Source: Planctomycetota bacterium (GTDB lineage Bacteria; Planctomycetota; GCA-2746535). From it: 64,000 nucleotides of DNA. The notes beneath the pieces were generated by a model, which saw only the letters and a program-made list of their open reading frames with translations, was not told the DNA's origin and did not search any database. Shown one piece after another: positions 44,143 to 52,826 of the stretch (position 1 is the first letter of the stretch; every line of letters begins with the position of its first letter). The position numbers and the translations under genes are program-made. The DNA lies in assembly GCA_002746535.1 (NCBI GenBank), contig NVWA01000013.1, positions 1 to 64,000 on the forward strand, given 5' to 3'.

Positions 44143-46913
44143 TCAACCTCAATTGTATCCATCATAAAGACACCATCACGACTAACCGTATTTGGAACCG
44201 TTACATTAATACTTTTTTCTTTTGCATATAGTTTGTTAACAAGCGTGCCATACTTAATTTTTACAATATGATCGCCAGGAATAACATTAGGAAATTCGAA
44301 AAAGCCATCTTGATTAATATATTTTTTCATAGGTCTATTATTGTAAATGTCAAAATCCAAATAAACTTCGCCAGATTTTACGGGTCTATTATCATCACTA
44401 TAAATCAATCGACCTTTTAAAATAAATCCTTTGATCATTTGAACTACTTCATTAAGAGGCTCATTAGGGGTCACAATTAATTCTCCGTTGTAATTGGCAT
44501 AACCCTTAATATTTCTAATTCTATAATAGTAGTGCCCAGGCATTAAACCCTTGAAATTAGCTATGCCCTGTTGATTCGTCAAGACCGTTTTTCGATCTTT
44601 ATCGCTATCGACATCTTTCATTTTAGAAAGGACTATTCTCTTCATTGATGCTAGAGTATCTTTTAATTTTACCGTAAAATAAATACTACCACCACGCATC
44701 AAAAAATATTCATCATTTAAATTATTTAGCGTTCTGTTTTTGAGGACTATGTCGGCATACCCCGTGGATGTTAATATAACGGTGAAGCTTTCAGCGGATA
44801 CAGGCATAGAAAATTGACCATTGGCTACATTAAACTTTTGTGATGAATCTTGAATTAAACCTCTACCAAAAGGTCCTAATAATTTAATTTGGAAATGCTG
44901 AATGGGCGATTTAGTTGAAGCATCATAGACGATACCTGTAAAAAACTTTTTCTTTTCTAAGATTAGATCTAATTCATTTGTTTCAGGTGTTACCTCAAGA
45001 CTCGTCTCGGTCATTACATAACCACTAGCCTGTGCAAACACATTATATTTTTTACCTGACTCTAGACTTTCAAGTAAATAAAAGCCATTGCTATCAGTTT
45101 TAGTCTTATGCTGAAACTTATCTTTTTTTTCTTTTCTGGTGAACCATACCGAGGTATCGACTAAACCAACACCCTTTTTATTTCTAATAATACCTGTGAC
45201 TGTTAATCCATCTTTTAAAATAAACTCATCCGTTTTTTGATCGGGCTTTATTAAATAATTACTCAAAATCAAGGCTTTATACTTTCGAGCAGTAATACTA
45301 ACTTTATAGGAACCCTCAACTACACCACTCATTTTAAAATGACCTAACTTTAAGCTACCTTCAAATCTTGGTCGATTTCTAGTAGGGTCAAACTTACCAT
45401 TTGCATTGACAGGAGTAAACCTTACTTGATGAACATCTATGGCTTCCCCTTTTGAATTTTTGACACTACCATCAAAGAAGCTATCAGCTGTTAAAATCAA
45501 TTCTATTGGGGGCATGCTTATGGAATCAATCAGTACTTTCTTATTCACGCGTTTATACACAGTCGATTCGACAACAAGCTCTACCTGCCCCTTGCTAATA
45601 CCACTCACCTCGAAAGCACCGTTTTCATCACTAACAAATGTCCCTTTTAATATATTTTCTCTACGCGATCTTCCGATACCCATGAATTCAAATACTTTTA
45701 CATTAACATCAGGCAAAACCTTGCCTTTATCATCCAACACCACACAGTTTATTTTCCATCCACTTGTCAAATTAAATATAATTTTTCCCTTTTCACCCGG
45801 GATCAACTTCAATGACTTTGGATCTGGGAAAATAAAACCCGTCGCGTGTATACGGATAAGATTAAAATTTCCTTCAATACCATGAATCAGGTAAATATTT
45901 TTATTGTTATGCTGACTTAATACAGATCTTTCGTATTGCTTTGCTTTAAAAGAATTATCATAATACACGCTAATACTAGGGATCTCTTTATATTCAACGT
46001 CTGTCAAAACTTCGATTTCCAAGGTAGATGACTGCTCTAATCTCGCCGTAAGATCTAATACGTCTTCTTGGTTTAGCTCTAAATGAATGGCACCACTTGA
46101 ATATCCTGATTTACTGAAGATAAGTTCTAACTTACCTTTTGGCAAACCTTTGATTTCAAAATTTCCTTGTTGGTCGGTTTTGATGCCTGTCTTAACAATC
46201 GAGCGACCTTTATAAACTTGTATGTTGGCATTGATTAATTTTATTTCACTCTTCTTTGATATGACGGTTCCTTTAACAAAAATCCCCGGATCAAGTTTTT
46301 CAAGCAAATGAAGCTTGAACTTTTCTGCGTTATAGTGTTTTATTTTTAACTTAACAAAATCTTTTTTGCTGATCATCAAATGAACACCTTTGATAGGCAC
46401 ATTCTTTAATTCAAATCGACCACTATTATTAGTTCGAACTCTTTGAATAAATTGACCTACTTCAGTATATAGACTAACTTTAACTAAACTCAGAGGATTA
46501 TTTGTTTTTAGATTCAAGACATGGCCGGCAATTGTATGCTCCCCTTTTATATCTGAAGTTTCAATCAATAAATGTTCAGGAGTTAATTTTAATCTATTTA
46601 ATTTATCATTTTGTAGTTTGGCTTTATTTTTATTTGCCAAAGAAATCGCATATTGCTTGGCTGCTTGGTTAGCTTTTTTTGTAGCCATTTGAGATTTTTT
46701 TTTATTTGATTTGCTGGACTTGTTTAAAATCGGTGATTTAGAACTAGACAATTTTGAACGAGCACCAGAACTGGTTTCTCTGGTAGCAGGCTTTTCAACA
46801 TCTTCTAATAGATTAAGCTCTGAATTATCGTTGGAAATAAAAACACTACCACCAACAACTAAACCAACTAATATGACAAGTGCTATCACACTAATAATAA
46901 TAAAATCTTTCAA
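44139..46913 (-). CDS. Membrane-anchored protein with multiple carboxypeptidase-regulatory-like (CnaB-type) domains
   Basis: A 924-residue protein of unknown function. Residues 4-27 are one transmembrane helix without a clear cleavage site, so it is probably inner-membrane anchored with the rest outside. Residues 45-105 are rich in Ser, Lys and Ala. From about 125 to the end there are roughly eight beta-sandwich repeats with the carboxypeptidase regulatory-like signature: I-x-G-x-V, then P-L-x-x-V-x-V, then T-N-N-S-G-R-F-E-L-K-N-V-P. Examples are at 127-190, 213-280 and several later ones with D-E-N-G-A-F-E-V-S-G-I or D-S-N-G-F-Y-L-L-E-S-L. Such folds act as structural or binding modules. It is 6 bp after bshC and overlaps bioD. 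Confidence 0.8.
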   Translation of the reverse strand: MKDFIIISVIALVILVGLVVGGSVFISNDNSELNLLEDVEKPATRETSSGARSKLSSSKSPILNKSSKSNKKKSQMATKKANQAAKQYAISLANKNKAKLQNDKLNRLKLTPEHLLIETSDIKGEHTIAGHVLNLKTNNPLSLVKVSLYTEVGQFIQRVRTNNSGRFELKNVPIKGVHLMISKKDFVKLKIKHYNAEKFKLHLLEKLDPGIFVKGTVISKKSEIKLINANIQVYKGRSIVKTGIKTDQQGNFEIKGLPKGKLELIFSKSGYSSGAIHLELNQEDVLDLTARLEQSSTLEIEVLTDVEYKEIPSISVYYDNSFKAKQYERSVLSQHNNKNIYLIHGIEGNFNLIRIHATGFIFPDPKSLKLIPGEKGKIIFNLTSGWKINCVVLDDKGKVLPDVNVKVFEFMGIGRSRRENILKGTFVSDENGAFEVSGISKGQVELVVESTVYKRVNKKVLIDSISMPPIELILTADSFFDGSVKNSKGEAIDVHQVRFTPVNANGKFDPTRNRPRFEGSLKLGHFKMSGVVEGSYKVSITARKYKALILSNYLIKPDQKTDEFILKDGLTVTGIIRNKKGVGLVDTSVWFTRKEKKDKFQHKTKTDSNGFYLLESLESGKKYNVFAQASGYVMTETSLEVTPETNELDLILEKKKFFTGIVYDASTKSPIQHFQIKLLGPFGRGLIQDSSQKFNVANGQFSMPVSAESFTVILTSTGYADIVLKNRTLNNLNDEYFLMRGGSIYFTVKLKDTLASMKRIVLSKMKDVDSDKDRKTVLTNQQGIANFKGLMPGHYYYRIRNIKGYANYNGELIVTPNEPLNEVVQMIKGFILKGRLIYSDDNRPVKSGEVYLDFDIYNNRPMKKYINQDGFFEFPNVIPGDHIVKIKYGTLVNKLYAKEKSINVTVPNTVSRDGVFMMDTIEVD

Positions 46914-46919
46914 TACAAA

Positions 46920-48491
46920 CTACCCTAATTCAATTATGTGATGCTGACCAAATTCATATTCTATTTGCTTAATATGATCAATGATACTTTCGCCATGTTT
47001 TGAAATCATCTGCATCAATCCAATTGACCTTTCCTGCAATCCATTTAATGGAAACACAAAATCTTTAAACTCATCTAATTGTTTATTTCCAATTCCTTCC
47101 TCTTTAAGACGAATGTTTTCCATAGTTCTGTAGAACCTATTATTCAAATCTAGTAGTTTTTTCCTAAATTTTTCGAGCTCATCTTTACCCGCAGAAAATT
47201 TTACACGTTCAGACCAGCTTTTTAGGATTTCTGACACATTCTGCTCAGGATACGCCCCACTTGTGGGAACATTTCCCCAATCATATAAAGAGGCATAATT
47301 TACAATTTCGATCTGATTTTTCTTCAAAAACTTAAGTTGAGTGTTCTCTAAAAAGGTTGCTGATATTCGGGGAAGAATTACGGGCATATTCAAATCAAGG
47401 CATTCATAAGCCTTTTTTAGTTGGTGATAATAAGCAATTTCACCAGGGCCACCAATATAGGCAACAGCCGGGAAGAGCAAATCCTGCCACAAAGGTCGCC
47501 CTAAAGCATCCGGTGTTAGATCAAGTTCGCCCTTAAAATTGAGCTCAATAAGCTCCTCAATTACATAGGATTTATCGTTGGCAATCCATTTATTGTCTTT
47601 ATGGGTTAATCGAATACGATCATTTGACTTTTGAAACATCATAAAGCGCGAAGTAACATCATTATCTACCTGAGGCGAAAGATTCAATTTACGTAATTTT
47701 TTGTTTTGAACTTCAATAGCGTTAATAATTTTAGATTCATTTTCTAATAATATTTTGAAGGCATTTTTAGAAACTGATCTTAATTCATTTGGTTCAATAA
47801 CTAATAAACCATCTTCAGAAAAAGTTTTTAATAATATTCGACTTTGCCAAGTACCAAAATGATCAACCTTATCTGGCTCTAAAAAATTAATGGCTTGGTC
47901 AAAATAATCAGTTCGTCCTATACTATTTTTTAATGAAGCAATATCCTTTTCAAAACCTTCTCCAACATCTAATAAATTAAGGGGTATCTGATCCTTAAAA
48001 TTAAATGTGATTTTACTTAATCGTTTATTCTTATCTAAATAGTAATTTCGATTTGCTTCAGCAACGTCATGGTCATTTGAGCCTACCCAAAACAAAGGAA
48101 TATACGGCTTGCCAGTTTTGCTTTCTAATTCTTTAGCAATTTGAATAATTGATTGGGCCTTATAAAAATTATAGAGCGGGCCACCTAACAATGCTGGTTG
48201 CTGACCTGTAATAATAAAACAGGTTTCGGGATCCTTTATTTTTTCAATATTTTTTTTAACGGCTGGTGAAATGAAACTACTAGAGAGTTTATTAATATAA
48301 TTTTTAATGATTATGGAGATCTCATCTCTAAAATAGTTTTTTTTCCTTTTTTCTTTTGCGACCTTTTCCACATCATCAAGAGAATTTATTTGATATCCTA
48401 AATATTCTTCTCTCCAAGATGGATCAGATAAATAATTTTGATAAATCTGAGATTGGTCAGGCAGTTGAGACCATGGTAGAGAAATCGACAT
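46920..48491 (-). CDS. bshC: Bacillithiol biosynthesis cysteine-adding enzyme BshC
   Basis: BshC adds cysteine to glucosaminyl-malate in the last step of bacillithiol synthesis, a low-molecular-weight thiol used instead of glutathione. The 523 residues have normal length and the strongest family motifs: TGQQ (95-98), G-G-P-L-Y-N-F-Y-K-A (103-112) and P-L-F-W-V-G-S-N-D-H-D (132-142), where most members have E-D-H-D. The C-terminal part is a long helical pair, as in known structures. Its ATG overlaps the stop of the upstream hydrolase (TAATG), so the two are coupled. bshA and bshB are not in the window. Confidence 0.9.
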   Translation of the reverse strand: MSISLPWSQLPDQSQIYQNYLSDPSWREEYLGYQINSLDDVEKVAKEKRKKNYFRDEISIIIKNYINKLSSSFISPAVKKNIEKIKDPETCFIITGQQPALLGGPLYNFYKAQSIIQIAKELESKTGKPYIPLFWVGSNDHDVAEANRNYYLDKNKRLSKITFNFKDQIPLNLLDVGEGFEKDIASLKNSIGRTDYFDQAINFLEPDKVDHFGTWQSRILLKTFSEDGLLVIEPNELRSVSKNAFKILLENESKIINAIEVQNKKLRKLNLSPQVDNDVTSRFMMFQKSNDRIRLTHKDNKWIANDKSYVIEELIELNFKGELDLTPDALGRPLWQDLLFPAVAYIGGPGEIAYYHQLKKAYECLDLNMPVILPRISATFLENTQLKFLKKNQIEIVNYASLYDWGNVPTSGAYPEQNVSEILKSWSERVKFSAGKDELEKFRKKLLDLNNRFYRTMENIRLKEEGIGNKQLDEFKDFVFPLNGLQERSIGLMQMISKHGESIIDHIKQIEYEFGQHHIIELG

Positions 48492-49135
48492 TAAAAAACA
48501 TCTTTCTCAGGCACAAAGGAATTATTAATTTTCTCAAAAGATATTTCAGTTGTTGGTCCATGACCTGGTATCACTAAAGTATCTTCTGGTAAGCAATATA
48601 ATTTTTCTCTAATGGAAGATTTCAATTGTTCGAGATCACCACCCCATAAATCGGTACGTCCAATACTTTGTTGAAACAGTGTGTCGCCGGATGATAATAA
48701 TTTAGCTTCTTTAAACATAAAACAACAAGAACCTGGTGAATGGCCAGGCGTATGAATTGTTTGACAGCTACAATTACCAAATGATATTTCCTGTTGATCT
48801 TGCAAAAATTCCTCAACTTCACCAGGATCTTCAACCGTAATTCCAAAAAGAGAACCTTGCATGGCTACATTTTGATACATGAATAAATCTGATTCATGCA
48901 AATACCGAATTGCATTTGTAGCCTCGTGGATAGCTTTGGTTGCCCCAATGTGATCAAAATGAGCATGGGTATGTAGTATTTTTTTTATTTGAACATCAAG
49001 TGATTTTGCTATGTCTAATATTTTTTCGGCGTCATCACCTGGATCAATAACAATTGCTTCGTTGGTTTCATCACAAGCAATTAAAATGCAATTACATTGC
49101 AATGGTCCAACCGGGAAAAATTCTTTCAAGATCAC
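48491..49135 (-). CDS. Metallo-beta-lactamase-fold hydrolase (glyoxalase II-like)
   Basis: A 214-residue binuclear-metal hydrolase. It shows T-H-A-H-F-D-H-I-G, H-T-P-G-H-S-P-G-S, S-G-D-T-L-F-Q-Q-S-I-G-R-T-D and I-P-G-H-G-P-T, all ligands of the glyoxalase II/YcbL group that act on thioesters such as S-lactoyl thiols. I choose the GTG at 49135-49133: AGGAG ends 7 bases before it and the protein then begins M-I-L-K-E-F-F-P-V-G, the family start. A longer frame from 49213 would add 26 hydrophobic residues absent from relatives. It overlaps bshC by one base, so it may act on bacillithiol thioesters, but that is inferred from position. Confidence 0.85.
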   Translation of the reverse strand: MILKEFFPVGPLQCNCILIACDETNEAIVIDPGDDAEKILDIAKSLDVQIKKILHTHAHFDHIGATKAIHEATNAIRYLHESDLFMYQNVAMQGSLFGITVEDPGEVEEFLQDQQEISFGNCSCQTIHTPGHSPGSCCFMFKEAKLLSSGDTLFQQSIGRTDLWGGDLEQLKSSIREKLYCLPEDTLVIPGHGPTTEISFEKINNSFVPEKDVF

Positions 49136-49219
49136 AAATATTCTCCTGACTATTAAAATATTAATCACCAGAGCGATTAAACAAACTATTTTAGCATAAG
49201 CATTCGTAATCACAATGTG

Positions 49220-49225
49220 TATAAT
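49220..49225 (+). promoter_or_regulatory. Candidate -10 box (TATAAT) for the HAD-NDT pair
   Basis: A perfect TATAAT lies 33 bp before the HAD gene in the short divergent gap to the metallo-hydrolase. No good -35 was found at 17 bp. Confidence 0.35.
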
Positions 49226-49258
49226 TCAACTTTGCAGAATCACAACTAAAGGGTACTT

Positions 49259-49957
49259 ATGAAATTAAAATTAGTCTTACTTTTTGATATTGACGGCACA
49301 TTAATAAAAACCGGCGGCGTTGGTATGAAAGCTATGGAAAAAAGCTTTCAAAAAGTATTTCATCAAAAAGATGGCATGAAAGAAATTTCTTTTGCGGGCT
49401 CAACCGATTTAGGTATTTTTCAGGAATCATTAAAAAATTTGGATTTATATGACCAATATAAAAATCAAGAAAGTGAATTCCGAAAGAATTATTTAAACGA
49501 ATTAAAAGGCACCATCAAAGACCCCAACATCCCCCAAGAGGTATTGCCAGGGGTTTTCCCTTTTTTAGAAAAAATCAAAGAACACGAAGATATCTACACC
49601 GGCTTGGTAACTGGAAATTATAAAGAAGGGGCTAAAATAAAATTAGAGCATTTTAAGTTATGGGATTACTTCGGGGAAGGAGCTTTTGGTTGTGACCATG
49701 AAGACCGAAATATTTTACCCGCAATAGCTTTAGAACGCATTCAAGAAAAAGGCTATCAACTTCCTGATAAAGAAAATATTTGGATTATTGGTGATACACA
49801 AAAAGATACTTACTGCGCCCATCACAATGATTTAAAATCATTAATCCTTTTTACAGGGTTTAACACAAGGGAAGAAATATTAAATTCAAAGCCAACGCTA
49901 ACATTAGAGAATTTGGAAGCCTACCAAGAATTTCTTGATATAGCCTACTCGGAATAA
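49259..49957 (+). CDS. HAD-family phosphatase (phosphoglycolate phosphatase-like)
   Basis: A 232-residue cytoplasmic HAD hydrolase with a helical cap after motif I. Motif I is L-L-F-D-I-D-G-T-L with nucleophile Asp10 and acid/base Asp12. Motif II is G-L-V-T-G-N (Thr118), a Lys follows in A-K-I-K-L-E, and motif IV is I-I-G-D-T-Q-K-D (Asp179, Asp183). The layout is closest to phosphoglycolate phosphatase and beta-phosphoglucomutase relatives; the substrate cannot be told. It begins a plus-strand group diverging from the bshC operon and is followed after 26 bp by a nucleoside-hydrolysing protein, which hints at clean-up of nucleotides or sugar phosphates. Confidence 0.85.
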   Translation: MKLKLVLLFDIDGTLIKTGGVGMKAMEKSFQKVFHQKDGMKEISFAGSTDLGIFQESLKNLDLYDQYKNQESEFRKNYLNELKGTIKDPNIPQEVLPGVFPFLEKIKEHEDIYTGLVTGNYKEGAKIKLEHFKLWDYFGEGAFGCDHEDRNILPAIALERIQEKGYQLPDKENIWIIGDTQKDTYCAHHNDLKSLILFTGFNTREEILNSKPTLTLENLEAYQEFLDIAYSE

Positions 49958-49983
49958 CTTTATGTATTTTAAAAGAGAGTCAT

Positions 49984-50442
49984 ATGAAAACTGTTTATCT
50001 AGCCAGTAGTTATGGATTTTCAAAACAACAAAAGGAAATCCTTTTACCAAAATTTATCCAACAAATTGAAACACTTGGCCTAACCGTCTGGGAACCATTT
50101 CAACGAAATGACCAAATAGATTTTTCACAAAAAGGCTGGGCTTATAAAGTTGGACAAGCTGATTTAAAAGATGTAAAAAATTGTGACGCACTATTTGCTA
50201 TTATTAATGGAACACCACCTGACGAAGGTGTCATGATCGAATTAGGATATGCCATGGCCCTTGGAAAAAAAATCTTTTTGTTTCGAGATGATTTCAGAAA
50301 ATGTACCGACAGCGAGGAATATCCTTTGAATCTAATGGTTTTCTCAGGGCTAACAGAGAAAAACTGGCAATCTTATTATTACACAACAATTGAATCAATT
50401 ACAGATCCAAACAAAGCATTGCACAAATGGGCTAAGGATTAA
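49984..50442 (+). CDS. Nucleoside 2-deoxyribosyltransferase-like protein
   Basis: A 152-residue protein of the NDT fold. It starts K-T-V-Y-L-A-S-S-Y with a substrate loop, and has N-G-T-P-P-D-E-G-V-M-I-E-L-G-Y-A (75-90), where Asp80 and Glu86 fit the catalytic pair; A-L-G-K-K-I-F-L-F-R-D-D follows. Members transfer deoxyribose between bases or hydrolyse nucleoside or nucleotide N-glycosidic bonds, so either transferase or hydrolase activity is possible. GAGAG precedes the ATG. It is 26 bp after the HAD gene. Confidence 0.85.
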   Translation: MKTVYLASSYGFSKQQKEILLPKFIQQIETLGLTVWEPFQRNDQIDFSQKGWAYKVGQADLKDVKNCDALFAIINGTPPDEGVMIELGYAMALGKKIFLFRDDFRKCTDSEEYPLNLMVFSGLTEKNWQSYYYTTIESITDPNKALHKWAKD

Positions 50443-50526
50443 AACGTGGCGAGAACCACAATTAAATCCTATCAATTAATTTCAACCAATAACGGCTTGG
50501 ATAGTGTATATTTATCTCACTTTATG

Positions 50527-50532
50527 TATAAT
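50527..50532 (+). promoter_or_regulatory. Candidate -10 box (TATAAT) for the membrane protein-hemH pair
   Basis: TATAAT stands 31 bp before the ATG of the membrane protein in a 121 bp gap. No strong -35 is visible. Confidence 0.35.
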
Positions 50533-50563
50533 GCGCCTTTTAAATTCAACTATATAAGACTTA

Positions 50564-51820
50564 ATGATTACTCAAAACCAGAACTTTTATTTAACCAATA
50601 TTACTTTTGCATTAATCATGCTAGTGATTGGCCCTATCCTAGGTGTGTTTCACCAAGAAACAAGTCGAAGTGTTCCCAATTATTTCTTTCAATCTTCTGA
50701 TATCGATGGAAAAGATTCAAGAGATGTCTTAACAAAGGCAGAACCATTTCTGCAAAAATACAAAAAAGAGTTATCGGATTTATCTTTCAAAGACCAGTTA
50801 AACTTCATCATCAAAAATAAAAAGCTAAACACCACCATTTCTACTCAAATGGATCACATTTACAAACCACTAAATTTAACTGTTGAAGCCATCAAACCTT
50901 TTAAAAAGAAAAGAGAATTAATTACGAGACTTTGGTTAAGTGAAAAGTTTCAACTGGCAGCACCTAAAATTATTTCTGTGGGGGATTTTCAGGCCTATCG
51001 TAGTTCCTTAGCTCGAGTGCATGGACATTTTATTTTAATCGGTACCGTTTTGCCAATTTTAATGTGTGTATTATTATGGTTTACGCAACAACTAGGTGGA
51101 GGCCCTATCACCAATAGGAGTCTAAAGTTTATTTCTACCTGTTATATTGTTGGAGCTACTTCAACTTTAGCATTAATGTTTATCAAAGGTTTCTCATTTC
51201 ATTTAGCATTGAAATCGTCTATTTATGACTGGGATCTAATGAATAATTATCTGATAAGTGGTCATTTATTTAGGGCTGTTGTCTTTGGATTAACACATAC
51301 CATTACATTTATTAGCCTAAACTATTTTATTTTTAAAATATTTCAAAGTCTAAACGCTCGAGAATCAATAACAGAAGAACAGATTCAACGCAAAAAGAAC
51401 AGAATGATAAAGTTCAATGGTATGGTTTGGATTGTTGTCGGGGGCACGTTATTCTATCGAGGTATTCGTTTATTTCCGGAAACAAGTTCTGCTTCTTTTT
51501 ATATTGCAATTGTCATTGCTATCATCATTGGTGCAGCAAAAGGCTTTTTCGTATTATCGAAAACAAGCACTAAAAATGTAAATAGAATCGTTGGCCTAGA
51601 AAAACCTGTTCAATACTCACAAACAATATCATTCAAATTAATACTTCTTATCCCATTAATGATTACCTTTGGTATCTTACTACGTAAATACGTGGAATCT
51701 ATACCGGGCAATGGTTATACAGTAGGTGCCATATATGTTGGCATCAGCTTTGCATTGCTAACATCTTCCATCAAATACTGGAAATTCGACAACCGTAAAA
51801 AAAAAACTGTAGCGATTTAA
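50564..51820 (+). CDS. Polytopic membrane protein with an H-G-H motif, unknown function
   Basis: The 418-residue protein has about eight transmembrane helices: near 14-30, 153-175, 185-205, 230-255, 283-303, 310-330, 355-375 and 383-405. A soluble loop of about 120 residues lies between the first two. At the start of the second helix is A-R-V-H-G-H-F-I-L-I-G-T, and further His occur in F-S-F-H, S-G-H-L-F-R and L-T-H-T. Paired His at helix ends are common in haem-binding membrane proteins, and hemH comes next, so a haem link is possible but unproven. The ATG has no clear ribosome-binding site. It ends in R-K-K-K-T-V-A-I, coded through an A10 run discussed under hemH. Confidence 0.75.
   Translation: MITQNQNFYLTNITFALIMLVIGPILGVFHQETSRSVPNYFFQSSDIDGKDSRDVLTKAEPFLQKYKKELSDLSFKDQLNFIIKNKKLNTTISTQMDHIYKPLNLTVEAIKPFKKKRELITRLWLSEKFQLAAPKIISVGDFQAYRSSLARVHGHFILIGTVLPILMCVLLWFTQQLGGGPITNRSLKFISTCYIVGATSTLALMFIKGFSFHLALKSSIYDWDLMNNYLISGHLFRAVVFGLTHTITFISLNYFIFKIFQSLNARESITEEQIQRKKNRMIKFNGMVWIVVGGTLFYRGIRLFPETSSASFYIAIVIAIIIGAAKGFFVLSKTSTKNVNRIVGLEKPVQYSQTISFKLILLIPLMITFGILLRKYVESIPGNGYTVGAIYVGISFALLTSSIKYWKFDNRKKKTVAI
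51797..51806 (+). other. A10 run, possible slippage site before hemH
   Basis: Ten consecutive A residues lie eight codons before the end of the membrane protein gene. A -1 shift here, or one extra A, moves reading from the membrane protein frame into the hemH frame, which is open from 51799 onward. A run of this length is prone both to biological slippage and to sequencing error. Confidence 0.6.
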
Positions 51821-52791
51821 CCAACAGAAAAACTGGTTATTTATTTATCAATTTAGGCACTCCGCAGTCAGCCTCTATTGATGATATTCATATTTTTCTA
51901 AAAGAATTTTTATCAGATCAGCGAGTCATACAACTTTCACGTTTTGATTGGTTGCCAATTCTATATGGAATTATTCTTCCCTTTCGAGGCCCCAAAAGCG
52001 CTAAGCTTTACCAGCGAATTTGGACACCCCAAGGCTCTCCACTTTTAGTGACCAGCCAAAAGATTGAAGCTCAACTATCAGTTCATTATAAAAACGATCC
52101 TATGATATTATCTTGTATGCGCTATGGCTCGCCTTCTATCGAAATGAAATTAGAAGAATTAACAGATGCCAATTGTAATGAAATAATTTGCCTTCCTATG
52201 TTTCCGCAGTTTTCAAAAACGACAACGGGCTCCATTATGGCGAAACTAAAAAAAATAAAAAATGAATATGGAACCGCGCCTGAAATAAAAGTCCTTAAAG
52301 ATTTTTCATCGGATAGTCGCTACATTGATGCCTTATTTACTCATCTGTCAAAATATTATGAGAAAGATTCAAATGAGCATTTAGTATTAAGTTTTCATGG
52401 AATACCTGTCAGTTATGTTGGCAGAGGCGATAAATATCAACTGTACTGCCAAGAAACGATTGCACTCCTTATTCAGCGTTTTCAATTAAATAATGACCAA
52501 TATACGATTACATTCCAATCTAGGTTTGGTCCTGATCCTTGGTTAAAACCATACACTGATAAAAAGATTGAAGAGCTATCAAAGTCTAATATTAAAGTTG
52601 CTGTTTTTTGTCCTGGATTTTTAGTCGATTGTTTAGAAACATTAGATGAAATGGGCAACGAGGCAAGAATGATTTATGAAAAATCCAGGGGACCCTCTTT
52701 TAGGGTTATCCCTTGCTTAAATGATTCACCTGAATTAATCAATGCCATGATTGAGATTTTCGAAGATAAAGATAAATTCGAAACTATTTAG
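51799..52791 (+). CDS. hemH: Ferrochelatase, without an obvious start codon
   Basis: HemH inserts iron into porphyrin in haem synthesis. Motifs present are Y-L-F-I-N-L-G-T-P-Q at the N-terminus, S-F-H-G-I-P-V with the catalytic His, F-Q-S-R-F-G-P-D-P-W and D-C-L-E-T-L-D-E-M-G with the second catalytic residue (Glu). The frame is open from 51799, but between there and the conserved N-L-G-T-P motif there is no ATG, GTG or TTG. The first standard candidate, TTG at 51952, would remove about 40 conserved residues. Possible explanations are a frameshift fusion with the upstream membrane protein through the A10 run, a rare start such as ATT or ATC, or a base missing from the sequence. The given start is the edge of the open frame. 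Confidence 0.85.
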   Translation, partial: KKNCSDLTNRKTGYLFINLGTPQSASIDDIHIFLKEFLSDQRVIQLSRFDWLPILYGIILPFRGPKSAKLYQRIWTPQGSPLLVTSQKIEAQLSVHYKNDPMILSCMRYGSPSIEMKLEELTDANCNEIICLPMFPQFSKTTTGSIMAKLKKIKNEYGTAPEIKVLKDFSSDSRYIDALFTHLSKYYEKDSNEHLVLSFHGIPVSYVGRGDKYQLYCQETIALLIQRFQLNNDQYTITFQSRFGPDPWLKPYTDKKIEELSKSNIKVAVFCPGFLVDCLETLDEMGNEARMIYEKSRGPSFRVIPCLNDSPELINAMIEIFEDKDKFETI

Positions 52792-52826
52792 ACTACTAAA
52801 TGTACATTTTAGACAGACGATTAAAC

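Noticed and set aside
45439..45885. 148-codon plus-strand ORF opposite the 924-residue gene
   Set aside because: Antisense shadow; the minus-strand protein has clear repeated domains.
49136..49213. N-terminal extension of the metallo-hydrolase from an upstream ATG
   Set aside because: The GTG at 49135 has an AGGAG at the right distance and matches the family start; the extension is hydrophobic and atypical.
50446..50700. 84-codon ORF starting GTG after the deoxyribosyltransferase gene
   Set aside because: It overlaps the start of the membrane protein in another frame and has no family features.
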